Below the pieces are notes generated by a model. That model was not told the DNA's origin, searched no databases, and saw only the letters and a list, made by a program, of their open reading frames with translations. Made by a program: the position numbers and the translations under genes. Below, piece after piece: positions 27,336 through 40,205 of a stretch of DNA of 64,000 nt. Each line of letters opens with the position of its first letter. The stretch's first letter is position 1. Origin of the DNA: Narthecium ossifragum (taxonomy: Eukaryota > Streptophyta > Magnoliopsida > Dioscoreales > Nartheciaceae); NCBI GenBank assembly GCA_963920575.1, contig OY986975.1, forward strand, positions 20,987,897-21,051,896, written 5' to 3'.

Positions 27336-30300
27336 ATGGAGCCGCCGGAGTGCCCTGTATGCCTGCAAACCTACGACGCCACGGCCACCGTCCCACGGGT
27401 GCTCGCGTGCGGCCACTCTACGTGTGAGGCGTGCCTCCGTCTCCTACCCGCACGTGCCGCCGTGCCCTCCACGGCCCGGTGTCCCGCGTGCAACCAGGTC
27501 GTCCCCCTCCCCTCAAATCCGTCTTCTCTCCCCAAGAACATTGATCTCCTTCGCCTCTTTGATTCGAATCCTAATCCTGATCCGATACTTAGATCCGATG
27601 CTGATCCAAGTCCAACACAAGACGTTCTCTTTTTCCCTTGGGCTCATGAAGCTTTTGTCGCCCAATGGAACCCTTGGATTCTCCCCCAGGACTCCATCTC
27701 CATCTCCATCTCCGAATCCCAGGAAAGAGAAACGTATGGAAATGGTACCGTTTTATGTGAACTTGGTCGTCCTTGGTTTCTTGTCAAGGACCAAAAGGTT
27801 GGCACCTTTTCGATTTGTGAAGTTTGTGCTGAAACAAATAGTCTCCGTTTGAGTTATAAAGCGCGGATTTTGAGTTCTTTGTACAGATTGGATGAGAAGA
27901 GGAGAACCCAATTGGGTTTTCTTCTCGAGGCTTCTTGGCGGCAGAGCCACGTAATTTCTAGGATTTATGGGCTCTGGATGGATTCGACGTGTGAGGATTC
28001 CGGGCTTGTCTTGGTGTCTGAGAGGTTTGATACAGGAGTATGGGGTGTTTTGGGATTGGAAGATGGGGAAAGGTATGATCTTGGGATGGTTGTAGTGGAG
28101 ATGTGCGAGGCTCTCATGGGTTTGCACTCGAATGGAATTGTTTGCGGATGCTTGTGGCCTTCGTGCTTTGGTTTCAATGACTTTGGGCATTGCATTCTTG
28201 ATTTGAGGAGCGTTTTGATGATGGCCAGGAGAATTGGAGAGAGTGGTATGGACTTCGACAAAGAGGAAGGAGTAGTATTAGTAAGCCCAGAGGTGTTTGT
28301 TTCTTTCCATGATGGGGATAGTTCGTCAGTGTGCGGATTTGAAGGAGGTTTGGTGGGTTATGGATCGGATGTTTGGTCTTTGGGTTTGATATTGGTTATG
28401 CTTCTCTCTGGCAGTCATGAGCTTGAAACGGAGTTTGTTGAAAGCTATAATTGCCTCCTTTCGTGCAAAAGTGGAAATTGTGGCAACTCATTCATGTGCC
28501 GGTATGAGGTTTGGAGGGAGAGGGTAATCTCCAAGTTAGAAACTTTGTTCTCAGGTACTAGATATGAGACATTGACTGGGATTCTTTCATCTTGTTTGAG
28601 TAATGAACCACAAGAACGGCCTCCAGTAATCGATACATGGCATTGTGTAAGGAGTTTGTTTTTTAAACCTCAAGATGATGGTCCAGCTGCCTTCAGGGTT
28701 ATGGAACCCAAGGGTAAATCTGTAGGTTGTTTAGTTCTTGGGGGTTTGTGTTCCGTGTCTAAACCATCCAACAATGTGGCTTTACAGAATGAAAATCATA
28801 AAGAACCCAACAAAAGGTCTGATGTGGATTTGGCAGGAAGCAGTCTAACAGAAAGCAACCATTTGCAGGAAGAGAAAGTTGGAGATGGTGCAAAGGTACT
28901 AAATGGGCACAGTTTTAAATCTTGCACTTTGGACGGGCATACTGATTCTATCACTGGATTAGCTGTTGGAGGTGAGAACTTCTGTGGGCCATTTCTTCTT
29001 TACTGTTTGCTTTGTTTGTCATTTAGGTTCACGCAGCTTCGTTTGCGTTAGTTTGACTTGTATTGGATTTTAGCAGCTATATTTTCGAATGCATTTTATG
29101 TTGTGCTCGACTTTTTTGCTTTGAAGTGGATGCAGGCAATGTTGATCATATGGGTATTCATTTTTGTAGGTGGATTTCTATTCAGCTCCTCCTTGGACAA
29201 GACGATCTCTGTGTGGTCTCTGAAGGTATGCTGTTGAAAGGTACTTCACTAATTCATATAAAATTAACTGAGTCATCCGCTGTGATAATATTAAAAAACT
29301 TACCAATGTAGTAAAAGTTTCTATTGAAACCTGAAGCAGGAGTTTACATTTAAAGATGCTTCTCTATGCTAATTGCAATCTAGGCATCGTTCTTAGAACT
29401 GTATGAGTGCATCACTAAAATATACATCTGCAAGTACTTGCAAAAACTTACCTTAACATTATATGGTGGTTTAAACTATTCCTTGTTCTGGATTCCAACT
29501 ACAATGAGCCAATACTTGAGTCTGACTTCACTTTCATTGTTGGACATCATACATGAGCATGTACTACTTCCAAATTCAAAGTTTTGAGTTCATTCCCTAT
29601 TGAATCATTTTTTTCTTGATTGGAGTCTCTTTCTGGCATGGCCTTTTGTGGCTAGAATTTTTCCTCTGTACAATCATCATTGTACAAACTTGCCTTTGTG
29701 GCGTTTATCCTTTGAAGATCACCAAGTAGACCTCTTTCCTCTCTGCTATCCTATTCTCGCTGGAGGTCTTTCTTCATCAAACTCTTCTTTTGTGACTAGA
29801 ACCATTTCTTTGCTGGAGCTCTTTATTGAACATTGATACTTTGGCCTGTCTCGAGAAATGCTTTCACTGCTTGTTCATTTGTTTATGACTCTTGGCATCA
29901 TATTCAATTTCTGTAATGGACTAAAAGGTTGAAAGATGGACATGTAAGGAGTAGTCTGCAAATATGTTTTGTACTCTTTTCTTCTTTTTCTTCTGCAAGG
30001 AAGGTTCTTCTCTATCACCTTATGTGCGTTATTTTGTATTTTCTCATGCAGGACTTTTCTCACACACAAACCCTGAGAGGCCATGAGCATAGGATCATGG
30101 CTATAATCGTTGTGGAAACAAGTCAGCCCCTGTGCATAAGTGGTGATAGTGGAAGTGGCATTTGTATCTGGAGCATTGGCACCTCAACAGAGCAAGAGCC
30201 ATTAAAGAAATGGTCTGTGCATAACGATTGGCGGTACACTGGCGTTCATTCATTGGCTGTTTCAGATACAGGGTATATATACAGTGGCAGTGGAGACAAG

Positions 30301-32341
30301 TCCATAAAAGCATGGTCTATGCAGGTTAATTCTCTATCTGTTTGTCTATCCAGCACATAATTTGTGCTCCAGACACACATGTATGAACACCTATTCATGA
30401 GCCCTTATTCCCTTCCGCCTGTCATTTTCCAGGATTACTCTCTTGCCTACACAATGGCTGGTCATAAGTCGACCATTTCTGCCTTATTAATTGCTGATGG
30501 GATTCTTTATAGTGGAAGTTGGGATGGAACTATCCGATTATGGTGGCTTAGTGATCATAGCCCTTTGGCCATACTGGGTGACGAAACACCTGGGAATTTG
30601 TCCGCTGTGTTGTCACTTTCAATGAACTCTCGGTTGCTTGTTTCATCCTATGAGAATGGAAGTATCAAGGTTTGGAACTTTGGATTGCTTTGCCTCCTTT
30701 TTCTACTTGCCGTGTGATTATCTTCTCCCTGCTGTCTTTCACCTTGTTCTAAAGTTTAACAACTGTGACAGTGATGTCACTAGCAATGTGTTCTAGAACT
30801 GTAAGCTCATTAGTTTGTTGTTTCCTTTTGCTAAGAGACTCGTTGGCTTATAGAGGTCATGAAAATCAGCTTTGTCTATCCTTTGCCTCCTCAGATTTGG
30901 AGAGACGATTTGCTTGTGAAATCAATGCAAATTCAAAATCTTGCGATTTTTGCATCATACCTGGACAAGAGGTGGCTCTTCACAGGAGGCTGGGATAAGA
31001 TCGTCGACATACAGGTAGTTCATTGCATATCGCTTAAATCTAGCTGGATTATTGTACAAGTTCTACCACCCATTTGCTGAATAAGACTTGTTTTGAATCC
31101 GTACCTACCATTAGTTCTTTAATTAAAAGCAAACACCCATATAAATAATCTACATACAGAAGCTTTTGTTATATCATTTCACATGTCTTACGGGTTTGAA
31201 ATTTGACTTTGCTTTGTAGGAAGTGTCAGAAAATGAGCTGCAAGTGGATCTCAGTCCAATTGCTTCAGTTTGTTGTGATTCAGTCATATCATCTTTGACA
31301 TATTGGCATGGGAATCTTTTTGTGGGATTATCTAACAAACAAATTAAGGTATGTCAATACTTTAACTAATTCGCTGGTGCTCATCTTCTAGAACATCATT
31401 GTCACCTGTGGTTGTATTTGACACTAGTCGAGTTGTCCTGTGTAATTGTTTTCTCTCTTGGAGCTCTTCTTTAAAGCATTGTATCTTCAGTGAAGTAGGC
31501 ATGGCAATGTTTCTAGAAAATCCTTTCCAGTGATTTGTCTTTCCTTGTTTCCTAAGGGTTCATCATATTGGAGTCTTATGGTTAGAAGTGGTACTTTAGA
31601 TTTATCAGTAGTGGATATCCAACTGTTGAGTTAGTCAGGGATTTAATCTTGTATAACTTTAAGCATGGAAGGACAATACCACAAACTGGCTCATCGTCAT
31701 AGCCACTTAGTTTCCTTTCCCTTTTTGTGAACAACCAAAACTTAAAGGCATATCTGATGAGCTACCTCCCATGATGCTTTTAACTTGGCCACATTCATAG
31801 ATACTTGATTGCAGACTTATGGATTATATTAAGAGCTGCTTTTGGGAGAATAACATCAAAGTATAAACAAAAGGCCAAAAGTTAGATATTGTTGAGAAGA
31901 AAGAGATGGCATATTTGGCATCAGTCTTTTCCATTACCATTTGCATTAAAAATTCTTTTAGCTTGCCAGGCACCTGCCATGATAAGCTTGCTATATGGGA
32001 TATATACATCAAGCATGGCCGTCTTATTCCTGAGAAATAACTGAGAGACTGACATTCTATATTAGAATCACGTCAGATTGTAATGCAAGGAAGGTGTTCC
32101 TGGATTAGTTTAAAGCATGCCATAGTGGTACTAAGATTTGATCTGCCGAATAAAAAGCTCGTATCAACAGCATGAACATTGGAAATTTGTTGGCACATTT
32201 AATCAGTTTTTACTTGTGGCAATATCTAAGAGCTTGTCTTATCTTTTACTCGATCTAATAGATTCGAAGTAATCCGATGCCACATTTGTGCTATTTCATC
32301 AGGTTTACACCACAGATCCTGCTGCGAATTATATGGTCTGA
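27336..32341 (+). CDS. RING finger-pseudokinase-WD40 protein
   Basis: Exons 27336-28971, 29170-29225, 30052-30324, 30433-30669, 30895-31014, 31220-31348 and 32303-32341 join in phase to 829 residues. Residues 6-52 form a C3HC4 RING (C6, C9, C25, H27, C30, C33, C49, C52), typical of E3 ubiquitin ligases. About 180-455 is kinase-like: SPEV and YGSDVWSLGLILVMLLSG match late kinase motifs, but CGC replaces HRD and DLR replaces DFG, so catalysis is unlikely. About 530-817 holds WD40 repeats (LDGHTDSITGLAVG, SGSGDKSIKAWSM, YSGSWDGTIRLWWL, FTGGWDKIVDIQ) for partner binding. The likely role is an E3 ligase with a pseudokinase and propeller scaffold; the substrate is unknown. The last exon adds 12 codons. 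It faces FCLY across a 274-bp shared promoter. Confidence 0.88.
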
Positions 32342-34634
32342 TCTGATCCGCTTCCAAGCTCTTTTGTCCAGCAAAGAGTTCCAATATTCTGAAGGTGCTT
32401 CCTGGAAATCTTTTTCGGTATAGCTTATTTTTCAAGATAGATTCACCTGAAGGATGCTATGAGATTTTCACCGACTCGCTTACTGTGCCATCACTATTTT
32501 AGTGGATGCTTTATGTTCCAATTGTACATGAACATATATATGATCTTTTTTTGTTGTATATATGTACCTAAATGTTAAATGTGAACATCAAAGTAGATAC
32601 TATTATTGTCAGTCCTAGAGGCATGTCCCTTGAAAAGCATTTCACAGGAGTTTGTAAAACAGCACAAAATAGCATCACACATGGTGTCTGGGTGGTGAAT
32701 TATATTTGGTACATAGCTTTTTGGAGCATATATTTCACCTTTCTAATGATGTATTATCTTGCTGAAAATTGTGGCTTTCAATATCTCACTTTTTCTCAGA
32801 CATGAAGTCAACTTAATTATCAATAAAGTGAAAACTTCCATTGAGTTGGATTCAATGCTTTCAATGAGTTTTGAGGTTTGGAACATAATTGATGCCACGA
32901 GTGATACGCGCTTGTCATGTATTCCATTGTTCTCCAAAAGCTAACAGAGAACTCCTGTATCACCCTATCTCTTACAGTATGAAAAGGGAAGAACACTCTC
33001 ACTGAAAGCATGAAAGAAACATATATACATCATTTTACCCAGTTGTCCAATCATCCTCTCTAATAGAAGTCATAAAGAAAAATTCTGGTCTGTTTCAGGA
33101 AAACATAAGACGATAGAATATTTCCATGAAAAATTTCCATATGTAATTGTTCCTGGATGAGCTTCTTCTTGATGCTTTCTTTCACAACTAAGATTACAGA
33201 GAACAGTTGTCTCATACCTCCAGGTAAATTGGGAATGAGAGGCTGCTTCAGCATCTTACCTTGAGGTGACTAGAAATATTCGTAGACAACAACAAATAGA
33301 AGAAATGTATGTGATCCCATCAGGAAATATCCCTTTGGTTCATCATCTCAGAAGGCTCTTCCGTCTGGTATCCAGATGTTTCTAGACGCTTAAACCATCC
33401 ATTTAAAACAGTAAAGTACACATGGTTTGATAATGAAGGAAATGAGTACACGCCTTCGATCGTTGTGATGCATTTCCAAGGGGAGCAAAGGGTATGTTTC
33501 TGCAGTTCATTATGAAGGATGCTAGTGCAACTTTATCTACAGCGAATCAAAGTCTTCACTGAATCATTTATCTGATCAGAAATATGGTACCTTTCAACCA
33601 GAATCTCTCTACTGAGTGCAATGAATTCTCATTGACAGGATGATTCTGACTTGCTACACCTCAACATAAGCTGTGGGTGAAGCCTCCTCTAACGCAGAAG
33701 AAGAAAGAAATTTTCTCATGCTTCAAAATAAATTACATTGTTTCCATCAACTCCAAAACTGTACTCTCATAACCAAAAGCATATTTTGTTTGGTGATCAA
33801 TAACTTTCAGAATTAGCTTCTTACCAGGCTATGCATTGCTTGATTTATTTGGAAAGAAAAAGGTTCTTCAAAAAATTTCTACAAGACAATTTTTTCTTTG
33901 TTTTGCATTCCATCACAAGCTACACTCATACAAGCTGTTGTACTGATACTCTCTGCCATGTGGAGAGTATTTAGGACCGTACAAATTGGAGGGAAAAAGT
34001 TCAGCAACATGAACATGAATAAGTGTATTGGCGTTTTCACAAGGAAACAAAAATGGCTAAGTCTTGGTGTTAACAGCTTCTACAGCAAATTCACACAGAA
34101 ATAAGATCTAGCCTCTATTCTTATAAAAGAACAGCTGTGCCTGATATATGCATTTGCTCTCCAGGAACTAATTAGCGTCCAAATGTGGTTGAAAAATGAG
34201 GCAGTCCAGTATGTTTTCTCAACTAACTAGAACTAAATTGCTAGCAATGTAGTATGAAATCTGTGCTTCTTTCATGCTTTTAGTTCAAGTTCTTTCAAAC
34301 ATCCATAGGTAAGATTAAAGGCATTTAAAACAGCCAATATATGATCTTACTTATGCAGCACTATCATAAGGCAATCTTCTACAAGGCTTGTTGGCCAATT
34401 TGTAAAGAGTCAACTGGACTATAATTACCAGTTGAGATAAGCCTCAAAATACATGTTCCTCATTTCTTTTATGAAGGAAACTTAAATACAACAAACTTGA
34501 CAGCCAACAGATAGCTAATAACTCAAATAACAAATATGAAGCAAGTTATTTATGACGTAATCATGCAGAATAATCCACAGCTGCTGCAAACAGGGTGAAA
34601 ATACATAAGAAACAGTGCAAAAGGATCACAAATC
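32342..34634. other. Convergent intergenic region, no gene recognised
   Basis: Lies between the 3' ends of the RING-WD40 gene and the F-box gene. AT-rich, with only short open frames that match nothing known. It must hold the 3' UTRs of both genes. No mobile element termini were found. Confidence 0.45.
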
Positions 34635-36466
34635 TCACCTTGGTAAAACTGAACAGCTTGAATTGCTGGCAAATCCTCCAAAAACATTGGAGTATGTCTT
34701 GGTTAGGTAGGCAAAGTTTGTTATTGGAGGCAGAGCAGGCACTTGTTCCCCTCTCTTGAGAAGCTCCTCCAAGTCGACCTTCTGCAAGGTCAAGACTGCT
34801 TTCGACTCCTTCCAAACAAAGACAATTTGGCCATTTTGCATCACAAACAATGTGCCCGGCTTCGACCCTGGGTATCGAAAACCATAGCCAGTTGCGATTC
34901 CCTCCCCGCCATAAGCATGCTTCACCTCAACTTGAAGGAAATCAGAATCGGTAGCCAATGGGAATGGCTCCTCCACCGTCTCATCAACTTTTACGATGAA
35001 CATTGCCGAGCCATTTGGGTGGAGGACATAATGTGTGCCTTCCAATATCTTCGTTGCGATGAGGAGCAGCTGCCCATCAACTTCCTCATACGAAAGCAAC
35101 AGAAAAAACAAGGCCTTTCCAGGTTTCTCTTCAGAATGCCGGCCCGGTGGCCACCCAAAGGTGCCACCCCACAAGCCAGAGTATTCCCGACCCGCTGACG
35201 GTGACTGAATTCGCAGCTTGTACAATGCGAACTTGTTGACGTGCATGTTTGGCCATGCATGATACGTCGACAACTTCATGTGGGCGGCACGGAGACTCAA
35301 CCCAATGGTATCGCCCGCTCGCAAGAACTCGAGCAATGGCACACGCTTCCTCTCGTTGTTCGCAAGAGAACAGCCTCCATTGTCACTCCTCCCCGAGCTA
35401 GACCGAGCCATGAATTGTTTCAGCCCTTCTTTCAAATAGGAAGAGAGCGATCTCCGCTTCCCGGCTACGCCGGTGGTTCTAGCAACATCTGCGTCCTTAC
35501 CACGAGGCATTGAGATCAATTGCAACTCCGCCACTCTCTGATCAACCCATCCACCATTACCCATCTTATGCATGTCAATCAGAGAAAGCCGCCGCCGGTC
35601 GAGCGCACCACCATCATCGCAACCAATGGGAAAGAGTGGGGCCGCAACAACACCCGGCGGGGTCTCAATCCTCACCGCATCGGCAACCAACTCAAGAACT
35701 CTCCTGCGATCCCCGAACGCCAAATGGCTAAACGGCACCGATGCCGCCGGCGGCACGGGCGATCTCCGATTGAAAGTAGTGTCCGACCTGCGAAACTTTC
35801 TCTCAGAGGCGTCGTCCCTGGTTTTGGAAGCCGCGAGGCTCCGGGCATGAAGCAATTGGGGAGTGGTTCTCGGCGGGTTCTCCGGCGGCCGGACATCGAC
35901 CTCGAGGAGGAGAACATTGCAGGAAGGATGAATGGATCTAACGACGCCGGGATAGAGAGACCCGGCGGCGGCGTCGTGGGGGTCGTGGCCGTGGAGGAAG
36001 AGGAGGGATGGGGAGCCGTCGACTGGGTGGGCGAGGATCTCGAAGACGGGGGCGAAGAGGAGGGGCCCGCCGGAGAGCTCCTGGGGGATCACGCGGCAAG
36101 CGACCAGCGAGGCGAGGCCCCAGAGGAGGACCACCAAGTTGCCGAGCTCGGGGTTCTGGTGCACCCACACCCCCGCCAGGGGCGCCGCGCCGTGGAGGAA
36201 CCGGCACAGCGAGCGGTACGACCTGGCCGTGGTGCGCCACTGCGCGAGGAGCGACGGCGACGGCCCGGAACTGGATGCCGCGAGGCGGTGGCACACTGCG
36301 CGAGCCATGCCTTGTCGGAGGAGTCGATCGCGGAGCGCAGCGCGCGGCAGCACCGCGCCAGCGCGCAGAGGTCGCGCGGGAGGAGCTCTGCAGAGATCAG
36401 AGCCAGGACGTCCTCCGGTACGGCTAGGAATAGAGCGCAGCCGCACACGTCGCCGGTCGGAGGCAT
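34635..36466 (-). CDS. F-box protein with a one-base frameshift near the N-terminus
   Basis: The frame opening at 36466 gives an F-box (about residues 12-58: LFLAVPEDVLALISAELL, LCALARCCRALRSAI, KAWLAQC). It then loses similarity, while another frame takes over at about 36290-36230 with LLAQWRTTARSYRSLCRFL, VWVHQNPELGNLVV and the long C-terminal region ending at 34635. The two frames differ by one missing base: 1,832 bases plus one gives 611 codons. An N-terminal F-box followed by this conserved region is the plant family that includes the Arabidopsis At5g39450 type. F-box proteins recruit substrates to SCF ubiquitin ligases; the substrate is unknown. A 603-codon frame starting at 36446 avoids the frameshift but translates the F-box DNA in the wrong frame. 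Assembly error and true mutation cannot be told apart. A donor-like GTGAGA overlaps the stop, so a further 3' exon is possible. Confidence 0.75.
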
Positions 36467-37862
36467 GATTCTAGTCGGAGAAGGAGGACACTAGGATGGG
36501 ATTTTGAATGAAATAGAGAGGTAACATCAATCAATCGGAGTCGATGTGGGACTAAAAATCTGTCCTTGGAAAGACTAATCGTGGCCGCCAATGACGACAG
36601 GCCAGTCAAGAATATGACTGGCTCTCTGGAGTCTACGAGCTCGCTTTCCGGCGAATAGGGATGAGGGGGTGCTTGCTTGAGTAAAGTTTGTTGAAGCAAT
36701 CCCTTAATTCTAGCTGGCTTTTAGAATAATTTGCACATCAGGACCACTCCTTTCGGTTCTTTTTGGTAAATAATAATTAATTTTTAATTTTTTGTATACG
36801 ACGAGTGCGGACCACCTTTTTACGTGAGATGTCTAAAATATCTTAACAAAGTGATTAATAAACTTTATATATTTTCATGGCCGTCCGATGAGTTTTCGGA
36901 GGGTAGGCTAACTTTTAAAGCGGGCATTTTACATTTCAATGATTAAATTTTAAATATGTAAAAATTACTTTAAAATATTATAAGTATTAAAAAAAATAAA
37001 TTTATAAAAATATTTCTCACTAAAATTGTCAAAAAAAAAAACTCATTAAATCAATAAAAATATTTCTCATTAAAATTGTCCTAGGGCAACAGCCACACCA
37101 ATTGAGGACCTTGAGGCTGTTGAGCTTACTGTAAAACAATAAAGGGTTGTTGAACTATCCAGTACCCACATACATAACCTGTCAAAGTACCAAACTAAGA
37201 CGCCTTAAAAATTAATATATTTTTGAGGGGCCTAGGCCATGGCATTGTGGGCCTTGGCACAGGTACGGTACTGTATACTTTTGATAGCTTGATATGCAAT
37301 TCTTTCTCCGTCAGTTGGCACTATTAGTTATCGTAGATGAAAAGTAGCTATGATATGTAAGAAATAAGAAAATTATTCCTAAATTGTAAAAAACAACATG
37401 GAGTGTGTTGCTAATATGTAAATTATTTGTTGTCTCACTGTTACATTATTTCTTTTTGACAACAAGATGTAAACATTTTCATATCATAAAAAGGTAGCAA
37501 AACCGAACCGAATCAAACAACGGTCTGCTCAATTCAGGTTTTCAGTCCATTGGTTTGGTTTTGTTCTTTAAGCTTAAAATATCCGGTATTTAGTTGGGCT
37601 TTTGTGTTTCATTCAATCTGATTTAAGACTGAAAAACCGCATTTTGATTAAATATTCGTACTTTATTTTGTACATCGCATGTCTATAATTAGTACTCACA
37701 TGTGCCCCTGACACAGTTTTTAATTATTGTTAATATAAAATTTTAACAAATTTCTTATAGTTTGTCTGGTTAGACGGTTGTGTTGACCCGTAGGTCGTTC
37801 AGGGTTCGAAAGTTGGTCATAGCTTTTTGTTCACTGCCACCATAAAACATAGTGATAAGACG
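36467..37862. other. AT-rich intergenic region upstream of the F-box gene
   Basis: AT-rich sequence with runs of A and T. A local duplication containing AAAAATATTTCTCA..TAAAATTGTC occurs near 37008 and 37056. Nothing coding was recognised. The F-box promoter should lie in the first few hundred bases. Confidence 0.4.
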
Positions 37863-39426
37863 TGAAAAGTGCACAAATCACCCTTTTAACTAGGTCTCGT
37901 TAGTCTCCGAGCAATGCTATTTTGATTGTCTTTTCCCCATTTCAGGCTTAAGGACCCTCAACGAAGATTAGATCAAGTCTGGTGCTAAAACGAACAAATA
38001 AAGAACCTGCTAGGAGCAAAAGAGCAAAGGAGCAAAGATGAACCATCTTTGACATCAAAACTGTACCTGCTCAGGACGAACCAGATGATGTACTATATAT
38101 GGTTGGAAAGCTCTTGAAGTCTAGATTCCAGAACTTTTTACGGTTCGTGATTTGGAGTTTCCTAGAGGAAGATATGTCATTTCTAGTACAGAGGTGCAGA
38201 AGAAGCACTTACGGAAAACCAGATCGATCTGCTTCCCATGCAGATCGATCTGGGTCGGGCAAATTCCAGTTTTTGAAGTTCCCGAAGTTAAGAAGATCGA
38301 TCTCAACCCAAAGGAGATCGATCTCCTTGGGCGCTGCGGGAAAAATAAAAGGAAATTGACTAATCCGAGTTAGGGTTTGTCTTAGGCTATAAATAGCCTT
38401 CTTTGGGGGCGTTTTGGCAACCTTCCATGGCCGAATTTTCGTCATCTCTTAGGGTTTCTCTTAGTTTCTTTCCCACAAATTAGGTTAGATCTTTGGGAGA
38501 AGAGCCATGGATGGATGGCTTCAACAACCTTCATCAAGGTGTCCTCTTCTTAAGATGAGTACCTAAACCCTAGCTTTGGGATTCTACGATGTAGTAAAGT
38601 TATTTATTAGGGTTTTCTATAGATTATGAGTTGTAAATCATACGTTTGATGATTGAATGGATTGTTTTTATGTTCTTATCTATTGGTGTGATTATTATTA
38701 TATGTTAGATGAATGATTTGTTCCTATATGCCCTAGATTTAGGTCTTGTGCATGTTAGGGCTTGAGATTAGGGATTCTCGTCAAACGTCTATGCTAGGAC
38801 CATGGATGTGAGGATTTCCTTCTCGTGATTAAAGGCCTTGTAATGCTAGGACCATTACACATAATGCTAGAACCATTATGACCGCTTCTTAATCCGTTAT
38901 TCATCATTATTCGAGATTAGGGATTTCGTATGTGCTAGAACCACAATGCTAGTGCCAGAACCACTAGGTTAACTCTAATCCTTGATACATTCTAGTAGGC
39001 GATCTCAAGGTGCTAGAACCATCTTGATTATTTACCAATATCCATTCTTGATATTATCCCCGACGTCTTCGTTGAGCGGTAGGAATTCTAGCCATTCACC
39101 TATCGACTATATGAAATCATCTAAGTTGATTTATCTGCTCTTATCTTAGGAATACCTAGTAAGTTCTTTATTATTGATTAGAGTTCCTTGGCATTATCTT
39201 ATCTATTAGTACTCTTTTCGTATTTGTTTAGTTCTAGATAAAAACCCAAAAGATTATCTTTTTCCCAACTCCTTGGCTAGGAATTATACCTAGTATACGA
39301 CTTAAACCATTAGTTCCCTGTAGATTCGACTCGGACTCATTGCTATCTACCTATAAAGTAGTTAGTTAGTAGTTTGATTATAAATTTGTAATTTTGGCGT
39401 CCTTGTTAAGGTAACGACACTTTTCA
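37863..39426 (+). mobile_element. Solo-LTR-like element
   Basis: A 1,564-bp segment that begins TGAAAAGTG and ends CACTTTTCA, a perfect 9-bp inverted TG..CA end pair. It is flanked by AGACG (37858-37862) and AGGCG (39427-39431), a 5-bp duplication with one mismatch. A TATA box (TATAAAT, 38388-38394) lies about a third of the way in. Four AGATCGATCT palindromes lie just upstream of it. The end contains CCTGTAGATTCGACTCGGAC and TTTTGGCG, like the 3' part of plant Gypsy-type LTRs. No second LTR, gag or pol was found, so a recombined solo LTR is the simplest reading. Confidence 0.6.
38388..38394 (+). promoter_or_regulatory. TATA box inside the solo LTR
   Basis: TATAAAT in the palindromic setting GGCTATAAATAGCC, with the AGATCGATCT palindromes 64-168 bp upstream. 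This is the usual position of the U3/R promoter in a plus-oriented LTR. Confidence 0.55.
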
Positions 39427-39571
39427 AGGCGTGTCACATAGCCAATAAAATATAAAATAAAATATTATAAGTCTAACTTAGGTATATAAAATAAATATAA
39501 GTCTTTGCATATTGCATAAGATAATATTAATAGAACTTAGGTTGATATGAATTAATGCAGGTTTATATAAA
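39427..39571. repeat. AT-rich degenerate tandem repeat split by the MULE
   Basis: Sequence with recurring AACTTAGG and ATATAAA words, including GATATGAATTAATGCAGG at about 39544-39561. The same word is found right of the MULE at about 46481-46498. With the insertion removed, the copies are about 64 bp apart. Further copies of the AACTTAGG word continue to about 46590, so the MULE landed in a pre-existing repeat. Confidence 0.6.
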
Positions 39572-39880
39572 GGAAAATTTTTTAAAATAATCTTATTTTA
39601 ATAAAATATTATTAAAATAACCCTCTCCAAAAAATATTTACCCATCTATGCCTCGTTTGGCCACGTCAGCGCCACGATGGCGTGGCCTTTCATTTTTTAC
39701 TCCCGCAATCAAAGACGTAACTTCAAATTACGTCTTCAATTTAAGACGTAACTTCGAGTTACGGTTTTGACCGTTGACCACCAAGTGCGCCGCGACCAAG
39801 TGCAGAGCCTAGAGACACGCCTAATAAGACGTATCTCCAAGTTACGTCTCCATAAGAGACGTAACTTGGAGTTACGTCTC
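39572..39880. repeat. Left terminal inverted repeat of the MULE
   Basis: 309 bp. An AT-rich outer 50 bp is followed by a GC-rich imperfect palindrome around GGCCACGTCAGCGCCACG, then four imperfect 23-25-bp palindromes: 39712-39736, 39743-39767, 39827-39849 and 39856-39880. Each has AGACGTAACT-like and AGTTACGTCT-like halves. The palindromes are spaced 10-90 bp apart and are shared with the right end. Confidence 0.93.
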
Positions 39881-40043
39881 CAATTCTAATTACCCCCGAC
39901 GGCCAGCCCGCCTCCTTCCCCACCCGACACCCTTCTCCTTCTCCAAACCCCTATACTTCTCTCGATCTCCGGTGATTTTCCGGCGATCTTCGTCGCCGGG
40001 CGTCCGCACGCGGCCAGCGGCCCCCCTCCTCCTTCCCCACTTG

Positions 40044-40057
40044 CCCCCCCCCCCCCC
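40044..40057. repeat. Poly-C run in the transposase leader
   Basis: Fourteen consecutive C bases in the CT-rich 5' leader of the MULE. It is followed by repeated TTTTCCGGCGA words at about 40102-40135. Confidence 0.8.
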
Positions 40058-40205
40058 TCCCAACCGAGCATACCTCCCTCCCCATTTACTCGTACGGCGC
40101 GATTTTCCGGCGATTTTCCGGCGTTTCTCCGGCGAAAACACCTCCAAACTTCTGGATCTTCTCCATCTTCCTCTCCAAGTGAGATTTTTCTTTAAAATTT
40201 TAACA

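Noticed and set aside
34635..36446. 603-codon frame starting at 36446 as the true F-box protein
   Set aside because: Its first 60 residues translate the F-box DNA in the wrong frame; the F-box itself is read from 36466. The conserved C-terminal part is kept in the F-box feature with the frameshift noted.
35520..36494. Long plus-strand frame opposite the F-box gene
   Set aside because: GC-rich coding DNA lacks stop codons on the opposite strand; the translation has low-complexity Gly/Arg/Glu composition and no domain.
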